From positions 1 to 64,000 of the forward strand of contig CACOJM010000004.1 in NCBI GenBank assembly GCA_902627565.1: DNA of 64,000 nucleotides. The letters run 5' to 3'. The DNA comes from an uncultured Pelagibacteraceae bacterium. Its GTDB lineage: Bacteria > Pseudomonadota > Alphaproteobacteria > Pelagibacterales > Pelagibacteraceae. How positions within the stretch are numbered: position 1 is the first letter of the stretch; every line of letters starts with the position of its first letter. Of the stretch, positions 8,588 to 18,138 are shown piece by piece. The position numbers were made by a program, and so were the translations under genes. Under the pieces are notes generated by a model. That model made no database searches. It was not told the DNA's origin and worked only from the letters and a program-made list of their open reading frames with translations.

Positions 8588-9677
8588 GTTTATTTAGTCT
8601 GAAAAAATTAGCAACTTTTGATTTATATAAATACTTAAGACCTTTGAAAATTGCATCTGGTTTAAAACTATAAAGACTATTCATTTCTTTATGACATATC
8701 ATATCACATGTGTCACAATTTTTTCTATACAATGGCATTTCATCAAATGCCTTTTTAAAACTCATTTTTTTTAAATCCATACCCTCAAATTCAGAATCAT
8801 TTTGTGCAGGAAAACAGGGGTACATTTTACCATCTGCAGAAATTACACAATATCCTATACCAGCAAAACATATTGATGATTCTACCTCTTTTTCGAGATC
8901 TCTCTCTTTAACTGAGTTTAAATAATTAAATGAGTTTGATAAGTATGGATTTTCTTTTCCAATCTTAACTACTTCTTCTAAAAGCTTGTTAGTTGGTCTA
9001 CTTATATTTGAGCCATGTTGCCAATCTTTGACTATATCTAAATCATTAAATAAATCTATTGTCCAAAATACTTCTAGATCTTTTAAAACTTTGCTTAATT
9101 CTTTGAGATTATCAGCATTTGTATTCATTACAGTTGTATTAACTAATACAGGTATTCCATTTTTTTTTGCAGTTTTAATAGAATCTATTACTTTTTTATA
9201 ACTTCCCTTCTTTCTTCTTATGAAATCATGTATTTCCTCAGTCCCGTCTAGGCTCAAAATTAACAAATCAACTTTATTTAATTGTTTTAAATGTCTTTCT
9301 ACATGCCAACCATTACTTACAACTGAAATATAAAACTTATTATCTGATGCTTTTTCAAGAATTTCTTTAATGCCTTTTCTTACTAATGGTTCCCCACCGG
9401 TAAAACTTACTCTTTTTCCACCTAATTTTTTTATTTCATCCAATGTATCTAATATAATTTTTGTAGAAGCGTCTTCATTTGCTCTTTTGTTATCTATATC
9501 TGCTCCACAATGCGAACACTCAAAGTTACAAACAAAAGTAAGAGCAAATGTAACACCTATAGGAATTTTTTTTCCTGTATATTGTTTATTATGATCTTCT
9601 TTTTTAGTTTTTAATTGAGAAAGGTTAGCCCCTAGCCATAGTTGTGATAAACTTTTAGTAAAATTAACTAGTTTCAT
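8580..9677 (-). CDS. Radical SAM/SPASM protein next to gmhA
   Basis: A 365-residue protein with the radical SAM motif at C50, C54 and C57 (CNFECSHC), the SAM-binding FTGGEP segment, and a C-terminal cysteine-rich region (CFAGIGYC, YPCFP, CDTCDMIC) fitting a SPASM domain with auxiliary clusters. A substrate cannot be inferred. It is the promoter-proximal gene of the block with gmhA and gmd and overlaps gmhA, so a role in making or modifying the heptose sugar is a reasonable guess. The divergent SDR gene starts 46 bases away. Confidence 0.85.
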   Translation of the reverse strand: MKLVNFTKSLSQLWLGANLSQLKTKKEDHNKQYTGKKIPIGVTFALTFVCNFECSHCGADIDNKRANEDASTKIILDTLDEIKKLGGKRVSFTGGEPLVRKGIKEILEKASDNKFYISVVSNGWHVERHLKQLNKVDLLILSLDGTEEIHDFIRRKKGSYKKVIDSIKTAKKNGIPVLVNTTVMNTNADNLKELSKVLKDLEVFWTIDLFNDLDIVKDWQHGSNISRPTNKLLEEVVKIGKENPYLSNSFNYLNSVKERDLEKEVESSICFAGIGYCVISADGKMYPCFPAQNDSEFEGMDLKKMSFKKAFDEMPLYRKNCDTCDMICHKEMNSLYSFKPDAIFKGLKYLYKSKVANFFRLNKRV

Positions 9678-9722
9678 ATAATCTATTTACATTTAATTTA
9701 ATAATATTACAAATGGTTATAA

Positions 9723-10727
9723 ATGACTAAAAAAGCTCTTATAACAGGTTTTACAGGAATGGTTGGATCACATCTAGCAGACTTACTTATTAAAAAAAAA
9801 AAATTTAAAATTTTTGGAGCATGTAGATGGAGGAGTCCACAAGATAATATTAAACACTTAATTCCTAAAATTAATAAAAAAGAAATTGGAATTGAATATT
9901 TTGATCTTAATGACTATTCAAGTATAAAAAATACGATTGAAAAAATTAGACCTGATTATATTTTTCATTTAGCTGCTCAAAGCTTTCCAAAATCAAGTTT
10001 TAAAGAAAGAGAGATAACTTATAATACAAATTTAATTGGTACTGATAGATTATTACACTCAATAAAGACATCAAAAATTGACCCAATTATCCATATTTGT
10101 TCATCATCTGAAATATTTGGAAGAGTGAAAAAAAAAGATCTACCAATAAAAGAAAATAACTCATTTCACCCAGCCTCTCCATATGCAATCTCAAAGATTG
10201 GAACAGATTTAATAGCAAAGTTTTATTATGAAGCTTATAAAATGAAAATACTTACCACTAGAATGTTTACACACACTGGCCCAAGACGGGGAGATTATTT
10301 TGCAGAATCTAGTTTTGCAAAACAAATTGCGCTTATTGAAAATGGATTTCAAAAAAACATTTATGTCGGCAACCTAAACTCAATGCGAACTATTGCAGAT
10401 GTAAGAGATGCAGTAAACGCATATTATTTATTAGTTACCAAAAAACCTAAATTTGGTGAGAATTACAACATAGGTGGAAAATTTTCTTGTACGGTTGGTG
10501 ATATATTAAAGTATTTAATAAAAATATCACATTTAAAAAGTGTAAAAATAATTAAAGATAAAGAGAGAATGAGGCCTATAGATGCCGATCTTCAAATACC
10601 TGATGTATCTAAATTTAAAAAACATACTGGATGGAAACCAAAAATAAAATTTGAACAAACAATGCTTGATCTATTGAATTATTGGAGAGATAGAGTATCT
10701 AGTTTTGGCCCGGATATTAATAGATGA
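9723..10727 (+). CDS. GDP-sugar SDR, GDP-6-deoxymannose reductase/4,6-dehydratase type
   Basis: A 334-residue extended SDR with nucleotide site TGFTGMVGSHLA, active-site segments CSSSEIFG and SPYAISK, and C-terminal RMRPIDADL plus GWKPKI. FTHTGPRRG and VGNLNSMRTIADVRDAV resemble Rmd (GDP-4-keto-6-deoxymannose reductase) and related dehydratases. It overlaps the RmlC-like epimerase gene by four bases. An epimerase-reductase pair of this kind acts after Gmd-type enzymes in GDP-6-deoxyheptose synthesis in Campylobacter capsules, which suggests reduction of a 4-keto-6-deoxy heptose or mannose here. Exact stereochemistry is unknown. Confidence 0.8.
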   Translation: MTKKALITGFTGMVGSHLADLLIKKKKFKIFGACRWRSPQDNIKHLIPKINKKEIGIEYFDLNDYSSIKNTIEKIRPDYIFHLAAQSFPKSSFKEREITYNTNLIGTDRLLHSIKTSKIDPIIHICSSSEIFGRVKKKDLPIKENNSFHPASPYAISKIGTDLIAKFYYEAYKMKILTTRMFTHTGPRRGDYFAESSFAKQIALIENGFQKNIYVGNLNSMRTIADVRDAVNAYYLLVTKKPKFGENYNIGGKFSCTVGDILKYLIKISHLKSVKIIKDKERMRPIDADLQIPDVSKFKKHTGWKPKIKFEQTMLDLLNYWRDRVSSFGPDINR

Positions 10728-11227
10728 AAATCCTGAAAACAAAACTAGATGGAGTTTTGCAAATAAAACTTGATGCTTTTGAGGATCATAGGGGAATATA
10801 TTTAGAAACTTACAATGAAAAGATTTATAAAAAGCTCAAAAATAAAATAAATTTTGTTCAGGATGATATATCTGTTTCTAAAAAAAAAGTATTGAGAGGT
10901 ATACATGGTGATAGAAAAACATGGAAACTAATATCTTGTTTGCACGGTTCGTTTTATCTTCTTGTAGTAAACAATATAAAAAAACATAAACAATTTAGAA
11001 AATATCAATTTTTTAAATTATCAGAAAAAAAATTTGATCAAATTTTAGTCCCACCGGGATTTGGTAATGCGCATTATGTCACGAGCAAAAAGGCAATTTT
11101 TCATTACAAGCAGTCTACGTATTATGATATTAAATCCCAGTTTACTATTAATTGGAATGATAAAATTTTTAAGTTTAAATGGCCAATAAGAATCATAAAT
11201 CCTATAATTTCTAAAAGAGATAAATAA
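10724..11227 (+). CDS. RmlC-like 4-keto-6-deoxy sugar 3,5-epimerase (cupin)
   Basis: A 167-residue cupin of the dTDP-4-dehydrorhamnose 3,5-epimerase family, slightly shorter than RmlC (about 180). LRGIH corresponds to the LRGLH segment that holds the catalytic histidine; PPGFGNAHYV and FHYKQSTYY match the end of the barrel with the active-site tyrosine. RmlA, RmlB and RmlD are not in the window, so the substrate is more likely the GDP-linked keto sugar made by the Gmd-like proteins, as for heptose C3/C5 epimerases of Campylobacter. Its start is coupled to the SDR upstream by a four-base overlap. Confidence 0.83.
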   Translation: MKILKTKLDGVLQIKLDAFEDHRGIYLETYNEKIYKKLKNKINFVQDDISVSKKKVLRGIHGDRKTWKLISCLHGSFYLLVVNNIKKHKQFRKYQFFKLSEKKFDQILVPPGFGNAHYVTSKKAIFHYKQSTYYDIKSQFTINWNDKIFKFKWPIRIINPIISKRDK

Positions 11228-11232
11228 AACCC

Positions 11233-13170
11233 ATGAATTATAAAAAATTATTAATTAATTTTTTTACAATTTTTTTATTTTTAAAAACATTTTTGTATGC
11301 AGATGAAATTCCAATTATTGTAATTGCTCCTGGAAAAACTGCTCAGTCTATATCAACTGTAGGATCATCAGTGGTTGTTTTAGATGAAAAATTTTTTAAG
11401 GAAACTAATGAATTTTTTTTAGGAGATGTATTATCCTCTAATTCAACAAGTGTAAATTTTTTTCAAAATGGTGGATATGGTACCACATCTGCTATTCAAC
11501 TTAGAGGTTTACCTAAAAGATATTCAACAGTATTTATAGATGGTGTGAAGATGTCAGATCCATCAAGTGTTTCAGGTGACTTTGATTTTAACCATATTTT
11601 AACAAGTCAAATTTCTAGAGTTGAGATATTAAAAGGGAATCAAAGTTCAGTTTATGGAAGTGGAGCAATAGGAGGAACCATAAATATTACTACAAAAAAA
11701 TTTGAAGGTAAGGAAAGTCAAAATTTTTATTTGAGTAACGGATCACACTCTACAAGAAATATTTCTTTTCAAAAATCAAAAGAATTTAATAAATCAAATC
11801 TTTTTTTAAGTTTAGACAGTTTTAATACCGGTGGAATTTCACAAATGATCCATAATAGTGAAAAAGATGCCTATAAAAATAATTCTTTAGTTGCAAAATA
11901 TGAGGCAAATTTAAATGATAGACTAAAATTTGAAACTAATTTTAGACTCAGAGACTCCTATCTACAATATGATAAAGAACTTGATACTGACACAGCAGAT
12001 CACAGTGAAGAAGAGGATGGAAGACATATCTTTACTACTGGAAAATTGATTTATAAATTTAATGAAAAATTCAAAAATTCGTTATCATTAAGCAAATTAT
12101 ATAACAAAAGAGTTTATGGTGCTACTCCAAATAGTGGCAATGCTTTACAAGATAATTATTATGGAGAGAGATATACTTATGATTATTTTAGTGAATATAA
12201 ATTTGATCTTGATAAAAAAATTATTTTTGGTTTTCAAAGAGAGGATGACTTTATTGATTATAATCCAAATTTATCAGGAGTGAAAAAAGAGTCTTTTCAA
12301 ACAACGTCAAAATATTTTGATTTTCAAAAAAGATTTTCAAATAACTTTTTTGCTACTTTTGGGTCAAGATTTGATGATAATTCTGTAGCAGGCGATGAGG
12401 ATGCACATAGAGCAACTTTTGCTTATTATTTTGACGGAAAAAAAACTAAATTGAAAAGTTCTATTGGAACCGGTTTTAGATTTCCATCACTTTATGAAAT
12501 GTACTACGTTTATGCAGCAAACAATAAATCTCTTAAAAATGTAAAAGCTGAAAATAGCAAAAGTTTTGATATAGGTTTAGAAAAGTCTTTTTTAAATTCC
12601 AATTTAAATTTAGACTTAACTTATTTTAATATTGAATATAATGATGTCCTTGAAGGATGGAAAACTGGAACAAGCTCAGGTTTAAGTTATACCACTCAAA
12701 ATATGCCAGGAACTGTTAAATCACAGGGTATTGAGCTATCTTCACTATGGAAAAAAAATGATTATCTCAATTTTGGATTAAATTATACTTATAATTCCAC
12801 TTACGATGGAGCCGAGCAAGATGATCCAGACAAAAATAGCTCTTATTATAATTCACAAATGGTGAGAATACCAAGGCATTTACTAAATTTAAAAACAGTT
12901 TTAAAATTTCCTAACTACAAAGGATTGAATTTAATCATTAATTCAAAATGGTCAGATGAAGCACGAGATTATGGTAATGGAAATAGAACTTATAATGATG
13001 AAAGAACAAAAAGCTACTTTGTTAATGACTTAAATTTGAATTATAATTTTTATAATAAACTCAATTTTTATCTAAATATTACAAACGTATTTGATGAAAA
13101 TTATGAGACAGCACGAGATTATTCACAGCTAGGAAGATCTTTTAATTTTGGTATAAAAAACTTATACTAA
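11233..13170 (+). CDS. TonB-dependent outer-membrane receptor, BtuB-like
   Basis: A 645-residue protein with a signal peptide (hydrophobic to about residue 23, cleavage near YA-DE), a TonB-box-like stretch (IPIIVIAP), a plug domain (about 30-150, with IQLRGLP, FIDGV and EILKGNQSSVYGSGAIGG) and a C-terminal beta-barrel ending in an aromatic residue. Size and plug motifs resemble the cobalamin receptor BtuB. It begins 5 bases after the RmlC-like gene, leaving no room for a cobalamin riboswitch, and is followed by a DUF6580-like membrane protein. Cobalamin is the best guess from family and partner; another large ligand is possible. Confidence 0.82.
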   Translation: MNYKKLLINFFTIFLFLKTFLYADEIPIIVIAPGKTAQSISTVGSSVVVLDEKFFKETNEFFLGDVLSSNSTSVNFFQNGGYGTTSAIQLRGLPKRYSTVFIDGVKMSDPSSVSGDFDFNHILTSQISRVEILKGNQSSVYGSGAIGGTINITTKKFEGKESQNFYLSNGSHSTRNISFQKSKEFNKSNLFLSLDSFNTGGISQMIHNSEKDAYKNNSLVAKYEANLNDRLKFETNFRLRDSYLQYDKELDTDTADHSEEEDGRHIFTTGKLIYKFNEKFKNSLSLSKLYNKRVYGATPNSGNALQDNYYGERYTYDYFSEYKFDLDKKIIFGFQREDDFIDYNPNLSGVKKESFQTTSKYFDFQKRFSNNFFATFGSRFDDNSVAGDEDAHRATFAYYFDGKKTKLKSSIGTGFRFPSLYEMYYVYAANNKSLKNVKAENSKSFDIGLEKSFLNSNLNLDLTYFNIEYNDVLEGWKTGTSSGLSYTTQNMPGTVKSQGIELSSLWKKNDYLNFGLNYTYNSTYDGAEQDDPDKNSSYYNSQMVRIPRHLLNLKTVLKFPNYKGLNLIINSKWSDEARDYGNGNRTYNDERTKSYFVNDLNLNYNFYNKLNFYLNITNVFDENYETARDYSQLGRSFNFGIKNLY

Positions 13171-13175
13171 AGATA

Positions 13176-13670
13176 ATGAAAAATCCTTACAATTACTTTG
13201 CATTATTTTTTTTAATATTTATCAGCAGGGTAGTGCCCCATCCACCCAATTTTACACCAATTATTGCTTTGAGCTTCTATGTGCCTGCAATTTTAGGAAT
13301 TAAATTTCTGAAATTTTTTGTTTTAAGTTACATAATTGTTGATATTTTTTTTGGATTACATGATGCATCACTTTTTGTGTGGGGAAGTATAATTTTTATC
13401 TCTTTATTAACAAAATTTATTGGAAGATCTTTTAAAACACGATTGTTAGGTGTTCTAAGTGGCTCAATAGTTTTTTTTGTTATTACAAATTTTGGTGTAT
13501 GGACCTCTGGATATTATGGTTATACTTTTGATGGATTAATTACGTGTTATATCGCAGCGATTCCTTTTTTTAATAATACTTTAGCAGCAACTATAATTTA
13601 TGCATTAGTGATTGAAACAATTATAAAAATATTTTTTCCAAATTTACTTACATTTAAGAAAAATATTTAA
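13176..13670 (+). CDS. DUF6580-like integral membrane protein (putative uptake component)
   Basis: A 164-residue protein made almost entirely of hydrophobic helices (about five), with the family-like segment RVVPHPPNFTPIIAL near residues 19-33. Such proteins are small, look like substrate-binding S components of ECF transporters, and are often found near TonB-dependent receptors. It follows the BtuB-like receptor by 5 bases, which suggests that the pair moves the same ligand across outer and inner membrane. No ECF ATPase genes are nearby. The 3' end overlaps the convergent SDR gene by four bases. Function remains unproven. Confidence 0.65.
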   Translation: MKNPYNYFALFFLIFISRVVPHPPNFTPIIALSFYVPAILGIKFLKFFVLSYIIVDIFFGLHDASLFVWGSIIFISLLTKFIGRSFKTRLLGVLSGSIVFFVITNFGVWTSGYYGYTFDGLITCYIAAIPFFNNTLAATIIYALVIETIIKIFFPNLLTFKKNI

Positions 13671-14590
13671 TTATTTTTCTTGTACCAATTAATTGTCTTA
13701 TCTATCCCACTAGCCAAATTATAATTAAATTTTAATTTAATAAATTTCTTTAATTTATTTGTGTTAATTTTTCTTACAGGTATCATTTTTGGAGAATTTT
13801 TTTTAAAATAAAAATTTCGATTTTTAAAGTGATTATTTATGGTTGATATTACTTTCATTAACTTAATAGATTTTCCAGATCCAACATTTAATACTAGATA
13901 TTTTTTTTTAATTTTAATTAGTAAAGATAAAATTTTTACAAAATCCTCAATATATAAAAAATCTTTTATATCTTTACCGTCACCCCAAATTTCTACCTTT
14001 TTATGATTATTAAATTTTCTTATTAATGATGGGATTACTTTTGCATTTAACTTATCAAATTTATCGTAGGGCCCATAAAGATTGGATGGTCTCAAAATTA
14101 AAATATCAAAAAACTCATTATACATCTTACAAACCTTTTCAGTATAAATTTTCATCCAGGCAACATTATTATATTTTTTAAAAAAAGAATAATTTACATC
14201 TTCTTCTTTCATAGCAGTTTTTTTATTTGGATAAACAACATTACTACTTAAAAAAATAAATTTCTTTATTTTATTTTTTTTACAAGCGTTAAGAATATTT
14301 AAATTTATTTGTGTATTAATTGTTACAAATTCTAAAGGATTTTTCTCAATAATTTTGGCTCCAGCTGTGAAAGCAGCACACATTATAACAATATCCTTTT
14401 TTTTTGTAATTTTTTCGCAAAATTTCTGTTTTTTTAAATCTCCTCTAAAATACTTTACTGATCTTATTCTTTTAAATTTTTTTTTTTTAAAAAAGGTTGA
14501 AAAAATTTTATATTCTTTCTTTTTAGCTAAAATATTAACTAAGTTTGATCCTACAAAACCTGATCCTCCAACTATTAGAATATTTTTCAT
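13667..14590 (-). CDS. NAD(P)-dependent sugar epimerase/reductase, WcaG/Fcl-like SDR
   Basis: A 307-residue extended SDR with cofactor motif GGSGFVGSNLV, serine-rich strand FLSSNVVYP and a VAWMKIYTEK segment in the place of the usual Y-x3-K helix. LRPSNLYGPYDKFD, IWGDGKDIKDFLYIEDFV and NVGSG are characteristic of GDP-fucose synthase/epimerase relatives. It probably acts on a nucleotide-linked keto sugar. It is the last gene of the five-gene minus-strand operon (TPP pair, B12-type radical SAM, aldo/keto reductase, SDR), with a four-base overlap with the reductase gene. Confidence 0.78.
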   Translation of the reverse strand: MKNILIVGGSGFVGSNLVNILAKKKEYKIFSTFFKKKKFKRIRSVKYFRGDLKKQKFCEKITKKKDIVIMCAAFTAGAKIIEKNPLEFVTINTQINLNILNACKKNKIKKFIFLSSNVVYPNKKTAMKEEDVNYSFFKKYNNVAWMKIYTEKVCKMYNEFFDILILRPSNLYGPYDKFDKLNAKVIPSLIRKFNNHKKVEIWGDGKDIKDFLYIEDFVKILSLLIKIKKKYLVLNVGSGKSIKLMKVISTINNHFKNRNFYFKKNSPKMIPVRKINTNKLKKFIKLKFNYNLASGIDKTINWYKKNN

Positions 14591-15564
14591 TTTATTTTAT
14601 GTTCTTTTTTTCTTTGAATAAAAAAATTATTAGACTTATTTATATGTTTAATTTTTTCAAAAAAATCTTTATTGAGTTTATCGAAGTTATTTGATGATAA
14701 ATTTTTATTTAGTTCAATTACACTTCTTACCCCAACCAATGCACTTGAAATCAGTTTTTCAGTTAAAACAAATCTCAAAGCTATGTTTTCAATATCTATA
14801 TTTGGATTGATTTTTTTGATTAGTTGCAAACCTTTTCGCCAGCTTTTAATTTGAGTGGTGGGCCAGAGACTACGATAGTCGTTTTTTTTATAATCAATTT
14901 TTAATCTCAAAAATTTTTCTGTAAAAAATCCGAAACAGAAAATTGATCTAGCTACAATATCTATTTTTTTATTTTTCAAGATATCCCATAATTTTTTTTC
15001 ATAAATTCTATTGTCAAGAATATTAAAATTACTTTGAATTAAATCAAAATCAAATTTTTTATAAAATTTTAGATAATCTGATGGTGTCTCCAATGAAATT
15101 CCAATATGTTTTATTTTCCCCATTTTTTTTTGTTTTATCAAAAAATTATAACAATTGAACATATCTTTATCATTTTTTTTTGGGTTATATATTAATACGT
15201 AGTCGATATAATCAGTTTTTAAGTTTCTTAATGATTTGCTAATTTGACTATCTATATTTTTAATCTTAAAATTTATTTTTTGGCCAAATTTATTAAGTCC
15301 AACTTTCGTGCATAACAAAATTTTATCCCTTCTTTTTTTTTGAAATTCATTGCCAATCAGAGTTTCACTTTTTCCGTAAGCTGGAGAAGTATCATAAAAA
15401 TTTATCCCTGACTCATAAGCTTTTCCTAATATTTTTGAAATTTCTTTTTTTGAAATTTTATTATAAAAAAAATTTTTATATTCCTCGTTAGCTAATGACC
15501 AAGAACCCAAACCAATTATTGAAATTTTTTTTTTGGAAGATTTTAATTGTTTGAAAATCATCAA
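14587..15564 (-). CDS. Aldo/keto reductase family protein with altered catalytic histidine
   Basis: A 325-residue AKR with the barrel start IGLGSWS, catalytic D58 and Y63 in NFYDTSPAYG and K87 in LCTKVG. The fourth tetrad residue, normally histidine in a L-I-H-N-P type strand, reads Y126 (VLIYNPKK). Members of this family reduce or oxidise sugar carbonyls with NADPH; loss of the histidine may change the reaction, as in AKRs that handle unusual substrates. It overlaps both neighbours (radical SAM upstream, SDR downstream) by four bases each, so it works with them. Substrate unknown. Confidence 0.83.
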   Translation of the reverse strand: MMIFKQLKSSKKKISIIGLGSWSLANEEYKNFFYNKISKKEISKILGKAYESGINFYDTSPAYGKSETLIGNEFQKKRRDKILLCTKVGLNKFGQKINFKIKNIDSQISKSLRNLKTDYIDYVLIYNPKKNDKDMFNCYNFLIKQKKMGKIKHIGISLETPSDYLKFYKKFDFDLIQSNFNILDNRIYEKKLWDILKNKKIDIVARSIFCFGFFTEKFLRLKIDYKKNDYRSLWPTTQIKSWRKGLQLIKKINPNIDIENIALRFVLTEKLISSALVGVRSVIELNKNLSSNNFDKLNKDFFEKIKHINKSNNFFIQRKKEHKIK

Positions 15565-17588
15565 ACAACGTATGAATTTCCAATTACATTTGAGGATTTA
15601 TCATTTTCAATTAATTTTTTATTGTCTAGTGTATTTTCAATTTTGCAAGTGTATCTTCCACTTCTGTGGCCATACCAAACAACTTCTTGCATCCATTCAT
15701 TCCAATTATTAAAGCAGAAATCAGACTTTATAATTTTTACTTTAGATTTAACTTTTTTTAGATGAAATTCCTTATTTTTTTTAATTAAGTCATAACAATC
15801 CGCAATATTATAATTTAATTCTAAAACTTTATCTTTTTCCTCAAAAGGTAATCTCATTATATTTTGATTTAGTTTAATACAATCTTTAATTATTTCATCT
15901 TGAAGATTGTCCTCTCCTTTAAGGAAATAGTTTTTTGCTTCCTCAAAGAAAGAATTGAACGAATTGTTTTTTAAAAGTTTAATATATTCTAATTCACCAG
16001 GAGGCCAAAAAATTCCTAAAAATTCTTTTTCTAGAATAAATTCATATCCACCATTAGTTATTGAGGAAGAATGTTTTTTTAAGTTTGAAATAATTGAGGA
16101 GATTATTGGAAAATTTTTATTTCCTTCTAATGCAATTAGGTCCTCAAATATCGATCTGTAACTAGTATTTTTTAATTTTGATTTAATCATAATTGGTATT
16201 TGTAAAATTTTATTAAAATAGAAAAATTCACTTACAGATGCATATACTCTTGTTTTGATCCAATCTTCCTTAGGAAGAGATTTTGTTGATATAACAATTT
16301 CTTGTTTTTCTTTTATTCCATCTTTAGGATCTTCATCAAGAGAGCCATGAGGATTTACTATTGGAACTGATTTTGTAATAATTTTATTTGATTTAATATA
16401 ATCATCTCTAGCCATCTCTGCATTTGGTAAAATTGATAAATTATTGTATTGGATTCTATTATGTTGACCAGAACTAATTACATCTGAAACACCATTCGCA
16501 AAACTATCATATGTATCACCTGGAAGACCTAAAATAAACTCGGTATAAGTGGTTATACCATCCTCAGTAAATCTCTTTTGAAGTTCTTGATAATCTTTTA
16601 TTGAAATATTGTCTCTTTTAATTTCTTTTAAAGTGTGGGTATCTACTGATTGCATTGCAAGTGTTACTCCTTTACTTAAACCATTATCAGCTAATAGCTT
16701 TTGTACCTTATAGGCTCTTTCTCGTGCATTTTTTGTATTTTGAACTGATAATACTTTTGGGTAACCATATTTATTTTTATTTTCAACTGCTTTCAAAGCT
16801 ATATCATAATCTCTTGGAAGCATTCCAAAATTTGCATCACAACAAAAAATGAATTCTATTTTATTTTTTGAAAACCAATCAAGCTCTCTCGAAACCCTAT
16901 CTAAATCTATTCTAGCAACTTTGCTATTCGTTGCTGAACCCCAATCACAATAAGTACAAGAAAACGGGCATCCCCGATTAGTTTCCCAGCTAGCTAGCCA
17001 TCTTTCCTGAGGATTTTTTTTAATTAAATTATCAAATACTCCACAAAGGTATGGAGATGGGGAGTTTTCGAATGACTTAAGTCTTGGGATTGTTTTATTA
17101 TTAAAATATTTTCCGTTTTTTAAATAACTTATATTAGGTGTGTTCTCATAATTTATATTAGGATATTCATCGAGTAGCTTTAAAATTGTTCTTTCACCCT
17201 CTTGATGGATACAAACATCTAAATAAGGATTTTCTCTTAAAAATTTTTCTGCTCTTCCATCTAAATTATCTGGCACTGATGGTCCACCAATTATAATAAA
17301 TTTGTTTTTATCTAATTTTTTTAATTCTTTTGCTATTGCTAAAGTTATTTTTTCATTCCAGACATACATACTTAATAAAATGATGTTAGATTGTTTCAAT
17401 TTCTCAACACAAACTTCAAATTCTTCTCGTTTATATATTGGGTCTAAAAAATCATATCGTTTATTATCAATTGAGTTATGAAGAACAAATGCTTGAAGTA
17501 ATCCTATTGAGTAGGGTAAATAATACTGTCCAGCAAATCCATTATTTATTTGAGTTGAACCAATTTTAATTTTTGAAATATCGCTCAT
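15561..17588 (-). CDS. B12-binding-type radical SAM protein
   Basis: A 675-residue protein. Residues 1-140 look like a cobalamin-binding Rossmann domain (LPYSIGLLQAF, FIIIGGPSVPDN, IHQEGERT), without an obvious DxHxxG histidine, as in class B radical SAM proteins. The radical SAM motif is C207, C211 and C214 (RGCPFSCTYC), and FILGLPGDT is the later SAM-site segment. The last 250 residues are an uncharacterised domain. Class B enzymes perform C- or P-methylation, ring contraction and other radical steps; whether this one binds B12 cannot be proved here. It lies one base after the E1-beta-like gene in a tight operon. Confidence 0.85.
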   Translation of the reverse strand: MSDISKIKIGSTQINNGFAGQYYLPYSIGLLQAFVLHNSIDNKRYDFLDPIYKREEFEVCVEKLKQSNIILLSMYVWNEKITLAIAKELKKLDKNKFIIIGGPSVPDNLDGRAEKFLRENPYLDVCIHQEGERTILKLLDEYPNINYENTPNISYLKNGKYFNNKTIPRLKSFENSPSPYLCGVFDNLIKKNPQERWLASWETNRGCPFSCTYCDWGSATNSKVARIDLDRVSRELDWFSKNKIEFIFCCDANFGMLPRDYDIALKAVENKNKYGYPKVLSVQNTKNARERAYKVQKLLADNGLSKGVTLAMQSVDTHTLKEIKRDNISIKDYQELQKRFTEDGITTYTEFILGLPGDTYDSFANGVSDVISSGQHNRIQYNNLSILPNAEMARDDYIKSNKIITKSVPIVNPHGSLDEDPKDGIKEKQEIVISTKSLPKEDWIKTRVYASVSEFFYFNKILQIPIMIKSKLKNTSYRSIFEDLIALEGNKNFPIISSIISNLKKHSSSITNGGYEFILEKEFLGIFWPPGELEYIKLLKNNSFNSFFEEAKNYFLKGEDNLQDEIIKDCIKLNQNIMRLPFEEKDKVLELNYNIADCYDLIKKNKEFHLKKVKSKVKIIKSDFCFNNWNEWMQEVVWYGHRSGRYTCKIENTLDNKKLIENDKSSNVIGNSYVV

Positions 17589-17589
17589 T

Positions 17590-18138
17590 TTATTTTATAT
17601 TATAAAAATCTCCATTTTCAATCAATAATGTACTTCTGCTGTCATTTCTATTTAATGCTTTTTTATATTCTCTAAAAATTTGTTTTGGCTCAACTAGATT
17701 TACAACATTTACTTCAGTGAGAATTTTTTTAAATATTGAGGTATAGTTCTGTGTATGTTGTACTCCTCCATTCAAAGGTTTCTTTGAGCCAATTGATGTT
17801 CTTATAATTACTCTTGGTTTAAAAGAATTATTAGAAAGAAATCTTAACTTATCTAAGTGATTTACAAGTTGATTCATTGCTAAAATTAAAAAGTCAAATC
17901 TTGGATAGCATGTAATAGGAATTAAACCCTCAAGTGCTAGACCAGTAGAAATTCCCATTTGAACTTCTTCAAAAACTGGAAGTTCAATTTTCTTCTTTTT
18001 ATTAATTTGTTGTAGAGTGTTAAATATTGCATTTCCACTAAACTCAACTGACTGACCTATAAAAACTGTTTTTGGATTTTTAGCAAGATAGTTCATAGAA
18101 CGAATTAATTCTCTTTTATAACTTAAACCTTTTTCCAT
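17590..18138 (-). CDS. E1-beta-like TPP enzyme subunit (pyrimidine domain only)
   Basis: A 182-residue protein matching the N-terminal pyrimidine-binding domain of E1-beta/transketolase-type enzymes. PVFEEVQMGISTGLALEG includes the conserved glutamate that activates thiamine, and ITCYPRFDFLILAMNQLVNH is typical of E1-beta. The C-terminal transketolase-C domain of full-length E1-beta (about 325 residues) is absent. It starts one base after the stop of the E1-alpha-like gene, so the two should make a heteromeric TPP enzyme. The reaction is unknown: C-C bond cleavage or formation on a keto acid or keto sugar is plausible. Confidence 0.78.
   Translation of the reverse strand: MEKGLSYKRELIRSMNYLAKNPKTVFIGQSVEFSGNAIFNTLQQINKKKKIELPVFEEVQMGISTGLALEGLIPITCYPRFDFLILAMNQLVNHLDKLRFLSNNSFKPRVIIRTSIGSKKPLNGGVQHTQNYTSIFKKILTEVNVVNLVEPKQIFREYKKALNRNDSRSTLLIENGDFYNIK

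Noticed and set aside
11228..11232. Cobalamin riboswitch before the BtuB-like receptor
   Set aside because: Only 5 bases separate the receptor from the upstream gene, so no leader exists.
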